Origin: Tillus elongatus
Lineage: Eukaryota; Arthropoda; Insecta; Coleoptera; Cleridae
Length of the DNA stretch: 64,000 nt
Assembly (NCBI GenBank): GCA_964006375.1
Contig: OZ023269.1
Location: 63,760,968 to 63,824,967 of the forward strand
Reading direction: 5' to 3'
Shown here: positions 26,045 through 36,017 of the stretch, piece after piece
Position numbering within the stretch: position 1 is the first letter of the stretch
Layout of the letters: every line of letters begins with the position of its first letter
Made by a program: the position numbers and the translations under genes
Notes under the pieces: model-generated
Seen by the model: the letters and a program-made list of their open reading frames with translations, nothing else
Databases searched by the model: none
What the model was told of the DNA's origin: nothing

Positions 26045-26270
26045 ATATATGTATGTATGGCTATACCGAATGTGTGTGTTCATAAGCTAACTCGCCTTAT
26101 AAGGGAATGTTCTCCCACTCTACCATACTTCCAATAGAATATTCCCTTCTAAGACAAGTTAGACTCTGAACATGAAAGACGCTAATTTTCAATAAAATTC
26201 AAATTTCCCGCCAAAACCGAAATTACCTAGCAACAACAATACAAACATTCAGATAGCGGGTTGACGACAT
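25214..26270 (+). other. Polinton A right-hand non-coding region
   Basis: About 1 kb without a gene between the major capsid gene and the right terminal repeat. It holds the capsid poly-A signal and a (TA)n microsatellite at 25980-26041. Confidence 0.7.
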
Positions 26271-26921
26271 AACAAATACAAACATAACCTCAACAAACAA
26301 TCAGATAGCGGGAATCAGCATGTGTACGAACATAACCTTAACAAACAATCAGATGGCGGGGGGAATCAGCATGCTTATATGTCATACAACACATACATAA
26401 CCTTAACAAACAACCAGATAGCAGAGATTCGACAAACACATGGAGACCTAACCCGGGTTGTAGCCATCTATGGAACATTTGACGTCAGCAGCAGACAGGT
26501 CAGATGTGACAGCCCTCAGACATATGTCAACAAACACACATGGAGACCTAACCTGATTGTGGCCATCTTGGAACATTTTACGTCAGCAGACAGGTCAGAT
26601 GTTACATAGGACAGTTAATAACAAACACATAGAGACCTAACCCGGGCTGTGGCTATCTATGGAATATCATGACAGGTCACAACTGTCAGGATCGGACATC
26701 TTGGAACATTTGACGTCATCAGACAGGTCAAATGTGCTATGTGACAGATGACACATGACATTTGACAGCTGACATTGACAGCTGTCACAGGTCAGATGAC
26801 ATTGACAGCTGTCAACCGTGACAGGTCAGCTGTCAACTGTCAACATACGCATGCGCGTGACGTCATCGCGCATGCGCAGAAAAAAGTGGAAGGGATGGTC
26901 CCAGGTGGCGGACTATCTACT
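26271..26921 (+). repeat. Right terminal inverted repeat of Polinton A
   Basis: Reverse complement of 18563-19265, somewhat shorter through indels. Ends GTGGCGGACTATCTACT, followed by ACAATA at 26922-26927. Confidence 0.92.
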
Positions 26922-26927
26922 ACAATA

Positions 26928-28660
26928 CTAGAAGATATCCACAGGCTATGGATGTCGGCAGTAACAACACAAGACATACTGAATGACAACAACCCTCACA
27001 AAATAGAAGGAACAATTTTCCTTCCAACAATTTTCAACAAAGACAAAATTTCATACCAGAAGAATTAAACTATAACGAAACTAATAATTCTTTTTCTTCA
27101 AATGAATTGGAACAAAGACAACATTTCTTACCAGAAGAATTAAATTATGACGTAACATATAATGAACAATCACCCTCCGATGCACAGCATCAAAATTTTC
27201 CGATAGCAGGGAGCTCAAAAACAGAACCGTAATAGATATTAATAATCTTAACACAGTATCCCAGCTACCCTACGTCATAATAAAAGAACTACCCGGAAAA
27301 ATACTGCTCGACTCCGGTAGTACTAAGAGCCTTTTAAACCCGTCCATAGCATATAAAAACTTTTATAATAAGATTTACGATCACCCGTTTTTGATAAAAA
27401 GTGCGCATGGTTACTTCAGCCATAATACTCGCGCTAAAATAATTTTAAACTCACTAACAGATAGCGAACAAGAATTTTGTTTATTTGCCTTTAATAAAAA
27501 TTTTGTAGGTCTGATTGGAATATACTTTCTGATAAAAAATCAAGCGAACATTGATTTTAAAAACAAGAGACTCAATTTAAAAAATCAAGGCATTAAAATA
27601 AACTTTCCTTATACAAGGGATCATGAGGACAAAATGGGTAGTGATAGTAGTAGCAATAACAATCGAATAAATAGTAGCATCAAAGCAAATGATGAAATGA
27701 ATCACCTTAACGTAAGTAATACAATAGACAGAAGCATTACCGCACTTGAACTCGACCTAGGAAGGCAAAACCAGCAATTAAACGCTGACGATGGAAGGTT
27801 ACAGCTAATGAATGAAATGGGAGAAATATTCACCCACAATAATTATAAACGTAATCGAGTTTCATTAAACACATATGCATATCGTCGAAAAAAAATGTGA
27901 GTGTTACGAGGACGATACAAAAAGATATAACGGATCAAATTCAAAATAAAGCGAATATGATATTAAATAATTCTTACCATCACCAGAATTATAATAATAA
28001 TTATACGGGGAGTGTACAAAAAATATTGCAGATAAAATTAGGTTAGATTTCTTGCACAAGCCTCGACAAGAAGCGAGCAATGCAGACAGTATAATTAAAT
28101 ATGTATATTCAATGTGTAAAGAACACAATAAATTTGACCAACCCGTTAAAATCGAAGAGTTTATCTCAAATACAAAAGCACCTTGTGACAGGGCGGTTAT
28201 TCCGAACAAAATAAAATATCCAGGCACCACGCAAAATGATAAGTTAAGTAATAATTTAATTCAGGTACAGGACGACCATCGGCAAATAGGTAAGGAACAA
28301 ATTTCACAAATAATAAAATCAAAAATCAATAACGAAAGGAAATTCTCACACAATAAGGTTTAAAAGTCGGAAGTAAATTCCGTAAATATTGAAACAATCA
28401 AAATAAAATAAAATAAATAAACAAGAGAAAATCATACATATAAACGACAATGAAATTAACGACGCAATCGTATTATTTCACGAAAGTAAAAGAAATCACA
28501 GGTATGCTAAAGAAACATATTTAAGGATGAAAACTAAATTTATTTTTCCAAAAATGAAACAAAAAATAAAAGCTTTTATCAGAGCTTGTCAATATTGCAA
28601 CAACGAACAAAATAATTCGTTCCAACTAAATAGATTAAACAAACAGTCCGATTATATCAC
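26928..28660 (+). pseudogene. Errantivirus copy 1: gag end, protease and shortened pol remnant
   Basis: Gag resumes after the duplication and ends near 27231. The heptamer AAATTTT at 27193-27199 is the presumed -1 frameshift site. Pol then has a retropepsin motif, LLDSGSTKSLL, near 27305-27335. Where copy 2 has RT, this copy instead has a different stretch (28040-28370) that it shares with copy 3, including HKPRQEASNADSI and VQDDHRQIGKEQIS. A zinc-binding integrase remnant follows at about 28440-28620 (ETYLRMKTKF, IRACQYC). RT, RNase H and the integrase catalytic core are absent. Further frame breaks near 27895 and 28025 leave it dead. Confidence 0.8.
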
Positions 28661-28906
28661 CTAGCTAAGTCGAACCTAGATATTCGGATAATCGACAAAC
28701 GAGACATGACGTAAGAAACTGACTAATAAAGCCATAATACTAAACGACAACACGGATGGACAGACGATCACCAATTTAAGTAACGTTCGCCTTGCAGGTT
28801 CATCATCTTCACCAGAGTAAAGCCACAATTAGAAGACCTAACAGACAATCCAGGCATACTACCACGCAAACTGGGACAAGCCTTTTCAGATAACGATAAA
28901 TGGAGA

Positions 28907-29827
28907 ATGATTCATATACATGACCTAAGACAACTATACGACGACTTTAACAGACTAAAAACTTACTTTGACAACATACTAAGCGTAATGAATGCAGAAT
29001 ACAAGTTGGAATATAAAAATTTTATTTTAACAATCAATTTGACAATCAGCAACATTGATGACACATTTTATCGAATATTTCCAACAACAATTAGGAACAA
29101 AAGAGGAATAATAAACGGACTAGGGTCGATATTCAAATCAATAACTGGGAACTTAAATGCAGATGACGGCGACAGAATATATAAAGCTCTTGAAATTTTG
29201 AGGAAAGATCAAAATCAAGTACATCAACATTTTAGTTCACAGACATCCCTAATGATAGATGCTATAACAGAGTTCAATAAAACAATAGACAACCTGAACC
29301 ATAACCAAGAAGCCATAGTAACGAAAATAAACGATTTGGAATATACAATAGATAGTCTAAAAAGCGACCAACTTAACAATTTTCATAGAGTAAAACATTT
29401 AGAATTACTCACTAAAGTCAGTTATTTGTTAAATAATGTACTAAACATGATATTAACAACAGAAAATGCAATTACCTTTTTAAAATTGAACACGTATACG
29501 TCAATACTGAAACCGAAATTTATATCAAAAGATTTAGAAAATATTGAAAACCATATCTCAAAATCAAGATTAATAACAAAATCAGACATTTCACTTTACG
29601 AAAAAATATTTAAAATAAAAACCGTTCAAATTGACTTTAAAATTATATTCCAAATAGATATACCTTTAGTAGACAAATCAGATTATATTTATTATCAATT
29701 GTATGCATTACCAGTCCCTAAACATCCGTATACATTCAGAATGATTGTCCCTAGAACAAAGTACCTAATCCTTAGCAGCAAACACTACGCTTATAGAAAC
29801 GAAAAGTGTAGGAATCTAAAAGACCAA
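28907..29827 (+). pseudogene. env: Errantivirus copy 1 env, N-terminal part, cut by Polinton B
   Basis: Starts MIHIHDLRQLYDDFNR. It contains a furin-type RNKR site followed by GIINGLGSIFKSI, the fusion-peptide-like segment of errantivirus and baculovirus F-type envelope proteins, and extends to YRNEKCRNLKD. Polinton B is inserted directly after, with GACCAA duplications at 29822-29827 and 41049-41054. The C-terminal part resumes at 41055. In errantiviruses the protein sits in the membrane and is cleaved into surface and transmembrane subunits; this copy cannot make it. Confidence 0.92.
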
Positions 29828-30126
29828 AGTAGGTTCCTTCTGGAACCACCACCCACCACCCGGGTGGTGGAGGGTGGTGCAGCCACTGACCTGACTCAAC
29901 CGTCCCCGACCTAACCCGAGCACAGGGTGGCGGAGCCACTGAACGGACCCGACCGCCCCCGACCTAACCCGAGTAGTTCCGCCACCTGACACCGAACCTA
30001 ACCCGAATATCTCCACCACCTGACGTCGTATTTAACCCGAAGATTTAGCAAACTGACCTGAGATGACGTAATCAAATTCAAAAGCCAGCTAACCTGTATT
30101 ATGCAAACGAGGAATCGCCATTTAAA
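29828..30126 (+). repeat. Left terminal inverted repeat of Polinton B (about 299 bp)
   Basis: Matches the reverse complement of 40741-41048. It contains GGTGGTGG/CCACCACC-rich ends and repeated CTAACCCGA phrases (four or more). It is not similar to the Polinton A or C termini beyond the initial AGTAG. Confidence 0.92.
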
Positions 30127-30666
30127 CATGGCGGCTAGCGCATGCGTACAAGTAATTTTTTATTTGTTGGTTAAAGTCCTACGTGTTTGGTGTCATATAA
30201 CTCGTCTAGGTAAGCAGAATCCAAATTTAACATATGTACATGCGTACAATACAATTTTTAATGTGTTAAGTCTTATCGAAATCGGTTTGATTTAAATAAT
30301 CCGTTAAAAGTAGAGCCGACAACAAGGTATACATCTAGTGGTAGCCGCGATATCGCTTCCAACTATGGCTATATTTAGCATTTCCCGAAATTAACCTTGT
30401 TAGCCAACATATTTTCCTTGCAGACGTTGAAATAACCTTGTGAGCAGTTCATATTTCCTGTTTGTGGTTTTATTTCCGTTGAATGGCCTTAAAGTCATAG
30501 GAAATAGATAAAACTCCAGAATTTTTTGTATAAAAGGTTGATAATTTTAAATCAAAGGTGGTGATATAATTATAAAACCACCGAGTGACATGCAAGCACA
30601 TCAGTCTACAAATTGCTCGCAGTAGGTATTCTTAGTAGTTATAGTAGTGTACTTGTTCTGTTCAAC
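30127..30666 (+). other. Polinton B left sub-terminal non-coding region
   Basis: No gene seen. A TATA-like ATTATAAAAC near 30568 and an initiator-like ATCAGT near 30600 could drive the gene starting at 30667. Confidence 0.5.
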
Positions 30667-31344
30667 ATGTATGGTATCGATGTTAACGATGGACCTGAGT
30701 CCTTCAGACCTGCTAATAACAGTGTTTGTGAAAATTGTTATTGAGGTCAAGTTGATGCAGCTATGCGCCAGAATATTATTGAGATTAAGCAAGAAAGTAG
30801 AGCGCTGTTGGAAACAAGGTATACTGTTAACCCCTCTCTAAGTGTTGCAATTGGTATATCAAACGCTGCTGGATTGATTCCAATAATTAAGATTGTAAAT
30901 AATAGTCCGTATCCAACAAATCCAAATATAACAATCTCATCTGGCTCCTGGGAGTGGGACTATTTTATTTCAACACTAACAAAAGCAGTTAAAGAATACT
31001 TTACCAAAGGTAATACGATTGAACCTGAAAATATTGGAGTATGTACTGTCAAACCTATTAAAATTTTAGACAGTAAAGGTATATCAATCTCAGATGATTC
31101 TACTACTTTTTATTTAACCGAAGATGCAGTTCAACAACTCCTAGATCTGGTTGAAATCATCAACGAAAAGGTGAAGTTTCTAACTAATTTTAACTTTGAT
31201 ATTCGGCTTAGCGATTTCCTCTATTGTGTCGCTGATGTTCTCAAATGTGTTAATAAGAAGGAGCTACCGTGTGACGATGAAATGGTAAAGCTTATAAATA
31301 TTATGTTGAAAGATCAGGACCCACCATTCCGAGTTTGCATGTAA
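30667..31344 (+). pseudogene. Unrecognised Polinton protein, about 225 codons, one in-frame stop
   Basis: The frame from ATG 30667 (MYGIDVNDGPESFRPANNS) reads to an in-frame TGA near 30742-30744 and then on, without a further stop, to 31344. The open part is 193 residues from 30763. It is soluble-looking, with no transmembrane segment, has two internal cysteines near the end (CVADVLKCVNKKELPC), and has predicted helical segments (EDAVQQLLDLVEIINEKVKF). I do not recognise the family. It lies first inside the left end of the element, before a small membrane protein gene, a place where Polintons often carry lineage-specific accessory genes. Confidence 0.6.
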
Positions 31345-31408
31345 GAGTGTTTACACTTTGCAGAGAAACAAATACTTAATCGTTTTAAAGAAATACACTC
31401 GATATACA

Positions 31409-31835
31409 ATGGGCCATTTTAAAGCAAGTTTTGTCATCCTGACAGCACTATGTCAGAATATATTTTATATCTACAAACCACCAAATGTGAAAGAAGTGCG
31501 AATCTGTTTCGACAGCGACGGCTGCATGAAATGGTCTGGACTTCCAAGAACACATCTACGATGAGGTGATTGAAGTTTCAACATATAACATTTCCAAAAT
31601 TAAGAGTGATATGGTGCGCTATAAACTTATGTTCTTGTTTGATAATGGTACCCGCGATGAGACATCTGATTGGAGAACTCTCATATTAACCGATTCTTAT
31701 CTGTTCACTTCAAATTATATTTATATGTTTATGTCAACTGGTTTTCTTAGATGTCTTGCTATATTTATGCTGATGTACTTTTGTTTTAAATATAACACTA
31801 TACTTAAAGGTATCTATCGTAAACATTTTTGTTAA
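31409..31835 (+). pseudogene. Small putative membrane glycoprotein-like protein, one frameshift (Polinton B)
   Basis: The first frame starts at 31409 (MGHFKASFVILTALCQNIFY), which looks like a signal peptide. It then has KEVRICFDSDGC and changes frame near 31530-31545. The second frame continues to 31835 and has a C-terminal hydrophobic span (GFLRCLAIFMLMYFCF) followed by a short basic tail. Together they would describe a type I membrane protein of about 140 residues with a small ectodomain. Family unknown. If real, a membrane protein is unusual for a non-enveloped capsid lineage. The alternative is two unrelated short frames. Confidence 0.45.
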
Positions 31836-31880
31836 TAAAGATTTGTGTTTTTATTCATTAGTTAAGCACCTATAGTTAAG

Positions 31881-32078
31881 ATGAGATACTGTGAATCGTG
31901 CTCGTTACAAGTGAAAAAGAGTGCTTTCTCTGGGCATTTACGTAGTGAAATTCATAAATCAAAAGTATGTGAAATTTACACAAAAGCTTTGGAGTTTGCA
32001 GAAACTAAAAGCGGATGGATGTTGGAACAGCTAATGTGGTTGGAAATAAATATTAATAAATACAGCTTCAAGCCGTAG
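31881..32078 (+). CDS. Short C2H2-type zinc-finger protein, 65 aa (Polinton B)
   Basis: Starts MRYCESCSLQVKKSAFSGH. The spacing Cys-x2-Cys-x11-His-x5-His (C4, C7, H19, H25) fits a matrin/U1-like C2H2 finger, followed by a helical tail with tryptophans. Similar finger-bearing starts occur in longer Polinton proteins, so this may be a truncated version. Nucleic-acid binding is inferred from the finger alone. It sits between the membrane-protein gene and the KilA-N gene, same strand. Confidence 0.55.
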   Translation: MRYCESCSLQVKKSAFSGHLRSEIHKSKVCEIYTKALEFAETKSGWMLEQLMWLEININKYSFKP

Positions 32079-32192
32079 TGGCATCAACATCTATAAATTG
32101 TTCACTACACACTGTCAAACTCATTCAAAATTTAGTTGTCGTAGAGGTAAGACGTGCTCTTGAGTATCTAAGTGTTTAGTAGTGTGTTTAAA

Positions 32193-33129
32193 ATGGCTAC
32201 ATTAGTGATGTGTGCTACCAGCAAATTAAAGACATCTTCTGGTATGGTTTATTTGGAGACTTTCAACTAATTATCGATAAGAACACTGGTTATTTTAATG
32301 CAACTAAACTATGTAAAAATGGTGAGAAAAGATTCAGACATTGGCTGGAAAATAAGAAAACTAAAGAGTTGATTGCCTATTACAACGGTCAGCTGAAGAA
32401 ACATTTAGGTAGCCAGAATACCGATACCCTAAATATTTCAACCGAAGGAGTCCACTTAGAGTCATCTCCAGGGAGCCGGAATACTGGCCCCCTAGATGTG
32501 CCGGAAGCAACATCTCAACTAACACCTACAACCGCTACATACTTGGTGGACTTTGGTGGAAGACAAGCTGAAAATAACTTGATATCTGGTACATATGTCT
32601 GTAAAGATTTAATATTAAATTTGGCTTGTTGGATATCTAATCGTTTCTATGAAAAGTGCAACCAAATTATTTTTGATTTTTTGTAAGTGAATTTAATAAA
32701 AAATACAACGATAACCTTAAAGAAATTGAAGTGAAATTAATGGAGATAGATGATGAAGTGCAGCACATGCGAGAAACAAACGCTAAAATCACAGAACATC
32801 TTGAAGATATATCTCCAAAACCAAGCAACCCTGGAAAACTTTGTGTTTTTGGTTTACTTTAAAGAAATGAGAAGGATGCTACCTATCCATATCATGCTGT
32901 AAGGACTCAGAAGAAAAGTTTTAAAAGAGCTGTCAAGAACTTTAAAAATAAACACCCTGATTCCGAAGTAGTTTTAAACATGTTGTATGATCAAAATTCT
33001 GTAAATCTCTTTAACAGAATAAAGGCCGAAGTCGAATACCTCAAAGCAAAGAGAAACGATCTACATATAGCAGATGTACCGCAGGAGAAGTTTATTCAGG
33101 ATATTATTGATTTACGACATAAATTGTAA
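32193..33129 (+). pseudogene. KilA-N domain protein with DUF3627-like C-terminus (Polinton B), broken
   Basis: Homologue of 20361-21282. The KilA-N part is open from 32210 to 32686 (FWYGLFGDFQ, TGYFNATKLC, RFRHWLENKK, LACWISNRFYEKC). Lesions are a one-base deletion just after the presumed ATG at 32193, a one-base deletion near 32680 that closes the frame, and a TAA within the C-terminal block near 32860, where Polinton A has an alanine codon. The start-region deletion differs from that in Polinton A, so the two copies were inactivated independently. A TATAAAT box lies at 32092-32098. Confidence 0.85.
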
Positions 33130-33239
33130 TTGTTCACTTAGCTTAATTGTATGTAACCAGATGAAAAAATAAAATATCATTATTTTTAACAAAGACTTTT
33201 ATTTTATTCTAAGTACATTAATACATTAAATATATAAGC

Positions 33240-34184
33240 TTATTTAACATCATCTGAATTTATCCAAGAATTATGAGATTTATCAAAACCCAGCCATTTT
33301 ACATAAAGCTGCTTGCCTTTCTTCCTCAAGATACGTTCAACCAGATATATGTCTGTTTGTTTAGTCGTTTGTAGTTCTTCCTCGTAAAACCCTCCACTGA
33401 TTGGTGTCCCCTGCATATCTTCAAGAAAATATGTTACTGGATTTGTGAAATGAATACTAACAATCTTGAATAATTTTGTTGACCAGCGAGGTGTATACCC
33501 CTTTTCAAATTGAGCTTTTGCTTTACTTATACGTACAACATCGCCCACTTTAAATTTATTTTTGTTAAACACTTTGAGATTTGAGTAAACTTGTTTCAGA
33601 ATAGCTTCTTCATTTTTCTTGTTAACATCTTGAGGTTTTACACCAGTTGTTCGATGAACAGTAGCGTTGTAAGCAGCAGTGACGTTAGGTAGTGTATTAA
33701 TCCACTTGTAGGAACCAAACAAGTTGAAATTTTTATAGATCTTCTCTTTCAAGGTACGTATGACTCTTTCCACCATTGCAGCCTTCTTCACACTATAAGT
33801 GCTGTAGTGATTGATGTTATATTTTTTCATTAAGGCGTTAAATTTAAAGTTATAGAACTCGCGGCCAAGATCAGACTGGATGTTAGAGGGTGCCGTACTA
33901 TTAGCTAAAATATCAGCCATAGCTTTAGTCACCTCTTCAGCATTTCTAGATTTGAGAGGGCGAGTCCACACATACTTTGAAAAACAATTAATAACCACTA
34001 GAATATACTTGTAACCAGAGTTTTCTTTGTAATAGTCTGTAAATTCAGCTAAATCTATCTGCCACAAGTCGTTCAAACCTTTTATTATTGTACGTCTACG
34101 TTTAAAATTGATTCTTGCTGGCATGTACAACTCATTAATTATTTGTTTTTTAGCATCAGATGGTTCAACAGTTTTGCGCTTCAT
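33240..34184 (-). CDS. Polinton integrase (retroviral-type DDE core with chromodomain)
   Basis: Open frame of 314 residues from the ATG at 34184 (MKRKTVEPSDAKK), or 323 from an upstream ATG at 34211. The catalytic core shows WQIDLAEF (Asp53 in the longer form), SDLGREFYN (Asp114) and MVERVIRTLKEK (Glu148), the D,D~34,E arrangement of Polinton and retroviral integrases. An SH3-like region (KFKVGDVVRISK) follows, and a C-terminal chromodomain from about residue 286 (YLVERILRKKGKQLYVKWLG, NSWINSDDV). Role: joins the element's ends to host DNA, giving 6-bp duplications as seen for both Polintons. The 34184 start forms an ATGA overlap with the stop of the upstream gene. Chromodomains can steer integration to modified chromatin. 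The frame has no lesion. Confidence 0.93.
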   Translation of the reverse strand: MKRKTVEPSDAKKQIINELYMPARINFKRRRTIIKGLNDLWQIDLAEFTDYYKENSGYKYILVVINCFSKYVWTRPLKSRNAEEVTKAMADILANSTAPSNIQSDLGREFYNFKFNALMKKYNINHYSTYSVKKAAMVERVIRTLKEKIYKNFNLFGSYKWINTLPNVTAAYNATVHRTTGVKPQDVNKKNEEAILKQVYSNLKVFNKNKFKVGDVVRISKAKAQFEKGYTPRWSTKLFKIVSIHFTNPVTYFLEDMQGTPISGGFYEEELQTTKQTDIYLVERILRKKGKQLYVKWLGFDKSHNSWINSDDVK

Positions 34185-34627
34185 GGTAATGTTGGATTTA
34201 AAAGTATCCACTTATGTAAATCTTTTAGTTTACCGTCTATTTCTCCCAGGTTATTCTTTAGCTTCTTATTCTTTAACACATCAATATCTTTTAAAACTTG
34301 AGCAGTTATGTTCTTAGCTAAAATTTTCAATTTATTTTCAAATTCGTTTTTTAAATCTTCCAACTCAGGTTTGTGTACAGCTTCAAGTAGTATGGCAATG
34401 ATTCTTTGTTTTACCTCATCTTTGTTCTTCTGATAGTCGTCTATCCATACATCAACAAATTTTTTATATACACCATCTGTTGCATCGACTAGATCAGCGA
34501 TGTTACACAATCTATGGCTTTGCAAATCAAAATCACCACTAGCAGTTCTTGGGAAAATCTCTCTTTCAATAATTTTAAACTTAGAACCTTTATTGGATTG
34601 GGAACGTCCGAACTTATCGATAGACAT
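34181..34627 (-). CDS. Polinton spike-like/coiled-coil protein, 148 aa
   Basis: ATG at 34627 (MSIDKFGRSQSNKG) is preferred over an ATG 22 codons upstream because MSxDxFGR starts are common in this Polinton family. A short repeat-like motif, FDLQSHRLCNIADLVDATD then VYKKFVD, resembles the 'rI.NlgdP.d..Da..K.yVd' unit of phage and Polinton fibre or spike proteins. The C-terminal half is a long charged helix (LEDLKNEFENKLKILAKN). A vertex spike or fibre role is inferred. It is upstream of the integrase on the same strand and overlaps its start by four bases. The gene is absent from Polinton A. Confidence 0.7.
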   Translation of the reverse strand: MSIDKFGRSQSNKGSKFKIIEREIFPRTASGDFDLQSHRLCNIADLVDATDGVYKKFVDVWIDDYQKNKDEVKQRIIAILLEAVHKPELEDLKNEFENKLKILAKNITAQVLKDIDVLKNKKLKNNLGEIDGKLKDLHKWILLNPTLP

Positions 34628-34676
34628 TTTTATACTAAGCACTAAGGTAGGTATGTCTGTGATATATGTAGGTATA

Positions 34677-35704
34677 CTAGGCGATAACACCAACCTCCTT
34701 CAGTTCTTCAATGATTGACTGAATTTCATTGTTATGAGCATTATTACCAGCAGCTTGGGAAGCTACTAAAAGTCTATGTCTATCAACCAACTCATTTATG
34801 TCATCCCAATACACATACTCTGTTTGTTATTTTGCATCATATAGTTGTTAGTGCTGATTTTTCTATCACTGACGTTCTGAGCTCTAGGTTCTTCGTTAAG
34901 ACGTATGTCGTAACCAAAACCTTGAGGACTTGAGGATCTTCGCCCTCGTGGGTTTATAACTGGTTTTATTAGAGTAAGATACTTTTCCGAGGAGCAACCC
35001 TTGGTTCGTGCGTTGGGATCGTAGTTCATTTTATGAACACTAGTTGCTTCTAGAATATCTCTATAGTGTTGAAGATCGTCATAAGTATACCCCCTAGGTG
35101 TTTTCATAAATATCAATTCCAGCAGACCTTGTGTTTGAGGATATCTCCTTTGACCTAGTCGAATGTCAGTATCAGTAAAGTCCAAGTGTTTGTTGCCAAG
35201 ACTCCAGCTACCAGTATCTTTAGCGTAGCGAGCACCATACGCTTGATCAATGGTAGCAAGTCTCGGTGGTTCAGTAAAATACTTGTCTACATAATACCGA
35301 ACTCGTTCAGGATATTGCTCCAAAAATTCTTGATATGCCGGCTTGTTTGTGATAGATTGTAGATCTGCCTCAAGTTCTTCAAATGTTGGGATATCCTCAT
35401 CGGAACTTGTCTCCTCCCCTGGTTCAGCTTCAAAAACTTCATGGTCTTTAAGGAACTCAACTTTGGGTTTCTTTTCTGGTACCGCTTCTTCTTTGATTTG
35501 TTCAGCTGGTGACTGCAGTTTAAGCGTTGATGTATTTTTAGATATTTCACTCAGTGGGTCAACAAGTGGTTTATATAAACGCTGCAGGGCTTCGTCATTC
35601 TCAGCTCTACCAAGCTTAAGGATTAAATGTTTTTTTCGAATGTTTTCAGCAAGTTGTAAAATCTTTTTCTTAATTTTTCTCTCTTGGTTACTCATCACCT
35701 CCAT
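34677..35704 (-). pseudogene. DUF8207-like Polinton protein (Polinton B), frameshift near C-terminus
   Basis: Reads from 35704 (MEVMSNQERKIKKKILQLAE), aligned with the Polinton A start; an ATG nine codons upstream also exists. It continues through an acidic linker (EETSSDEDIPTFEELEADL) and the conserved core (QTQGLLELIFMKTPRGYTYD, HYRDILEATSVHK, YLTLIKPV). Here the N-terminal part and core are in one frame, unlike Polinton A. A small deletion near 34820 shifts the last about 45 residues out of frame; these continue to the stop at 34677-34679. Function unknown. Confidence 0.82.
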
Positions 35705-35869
35705 CTTGCTAAAGTTATTTGTTTCAAACAACCTGTCAACCTGATGTAAGCCACTTGTTAGTTGATCGTGCTAAGAGATACAAACTGTTTGGTGGTTTAA
35801 GGTGTACTAGCTTTGAAGTGGATGCATGTCTACCTATCTAGTGTTAGGTATCTATCACGACAACTGGTA

Positions 35870-35990
35870 AACAGCTGTTCTGCTAGACAGCTGTCTAACA
35901 GCTGTCTTGTTAGACAGCTGTCTTGTTAGACAGCTGTCTAACAGCTGTCCTGTCTAACAGCTATCCTGTTAGACAGCTGTCTAACAGTTG
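35870..35990. repeat. Palindromic GACAGCTGTC cluster (Polinton B)
   Basis: Repeated TTAGACAGCTGTCTAAC units in both orientations make several perfect or near-perfect palindromes. They sit between the DUF8207-like gene 5' end and the ATPase 3' end. It is the counterpart of the tandem array at 22705-22975 in Polinton A. Confidence 0.9.
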
Positions 35991-36017
35991 TCTGCCCTCT
36001 TAGAGAGTTTTAGCCAA

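Larger units (their letters stand above)
18563..26921 (+). mobile_element. Polinton A: 8.36-kb deletion-derivative Polinton/adintovirus-like element
   Basis: Ends start AGTAGATAGTCCGCCAC and finish with the reverse complement, with inverted repeats of about 650-700 bp and 6-bp duplications. The 5'-AG terminus and 6-bp duplication are Polinton hallmarks. Contents in order: KilA-N type gene (+), DUF8207-like gene (-), a 13-bp tandem array, the last codons of the protease gene, minor capsid (+), a 53-codon ORF (+), major capsid (+), then about 1 kb non-coding. Compared with Polinton B it lacks the integrase/spike pair, the ATPase, the PLA2-like gene and most of the protease. It also has no PolB. 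It is therefore non-autonomous, though its MCP frame is open. Confidence 0.93.

Noticed and set aside
29828..30126. Telomere-like GGGTTAGG phrases in the Polinton B termini
   Set aside because: Irregularly spaced in longer repeats with GTCGG context, not a TTAGG array.
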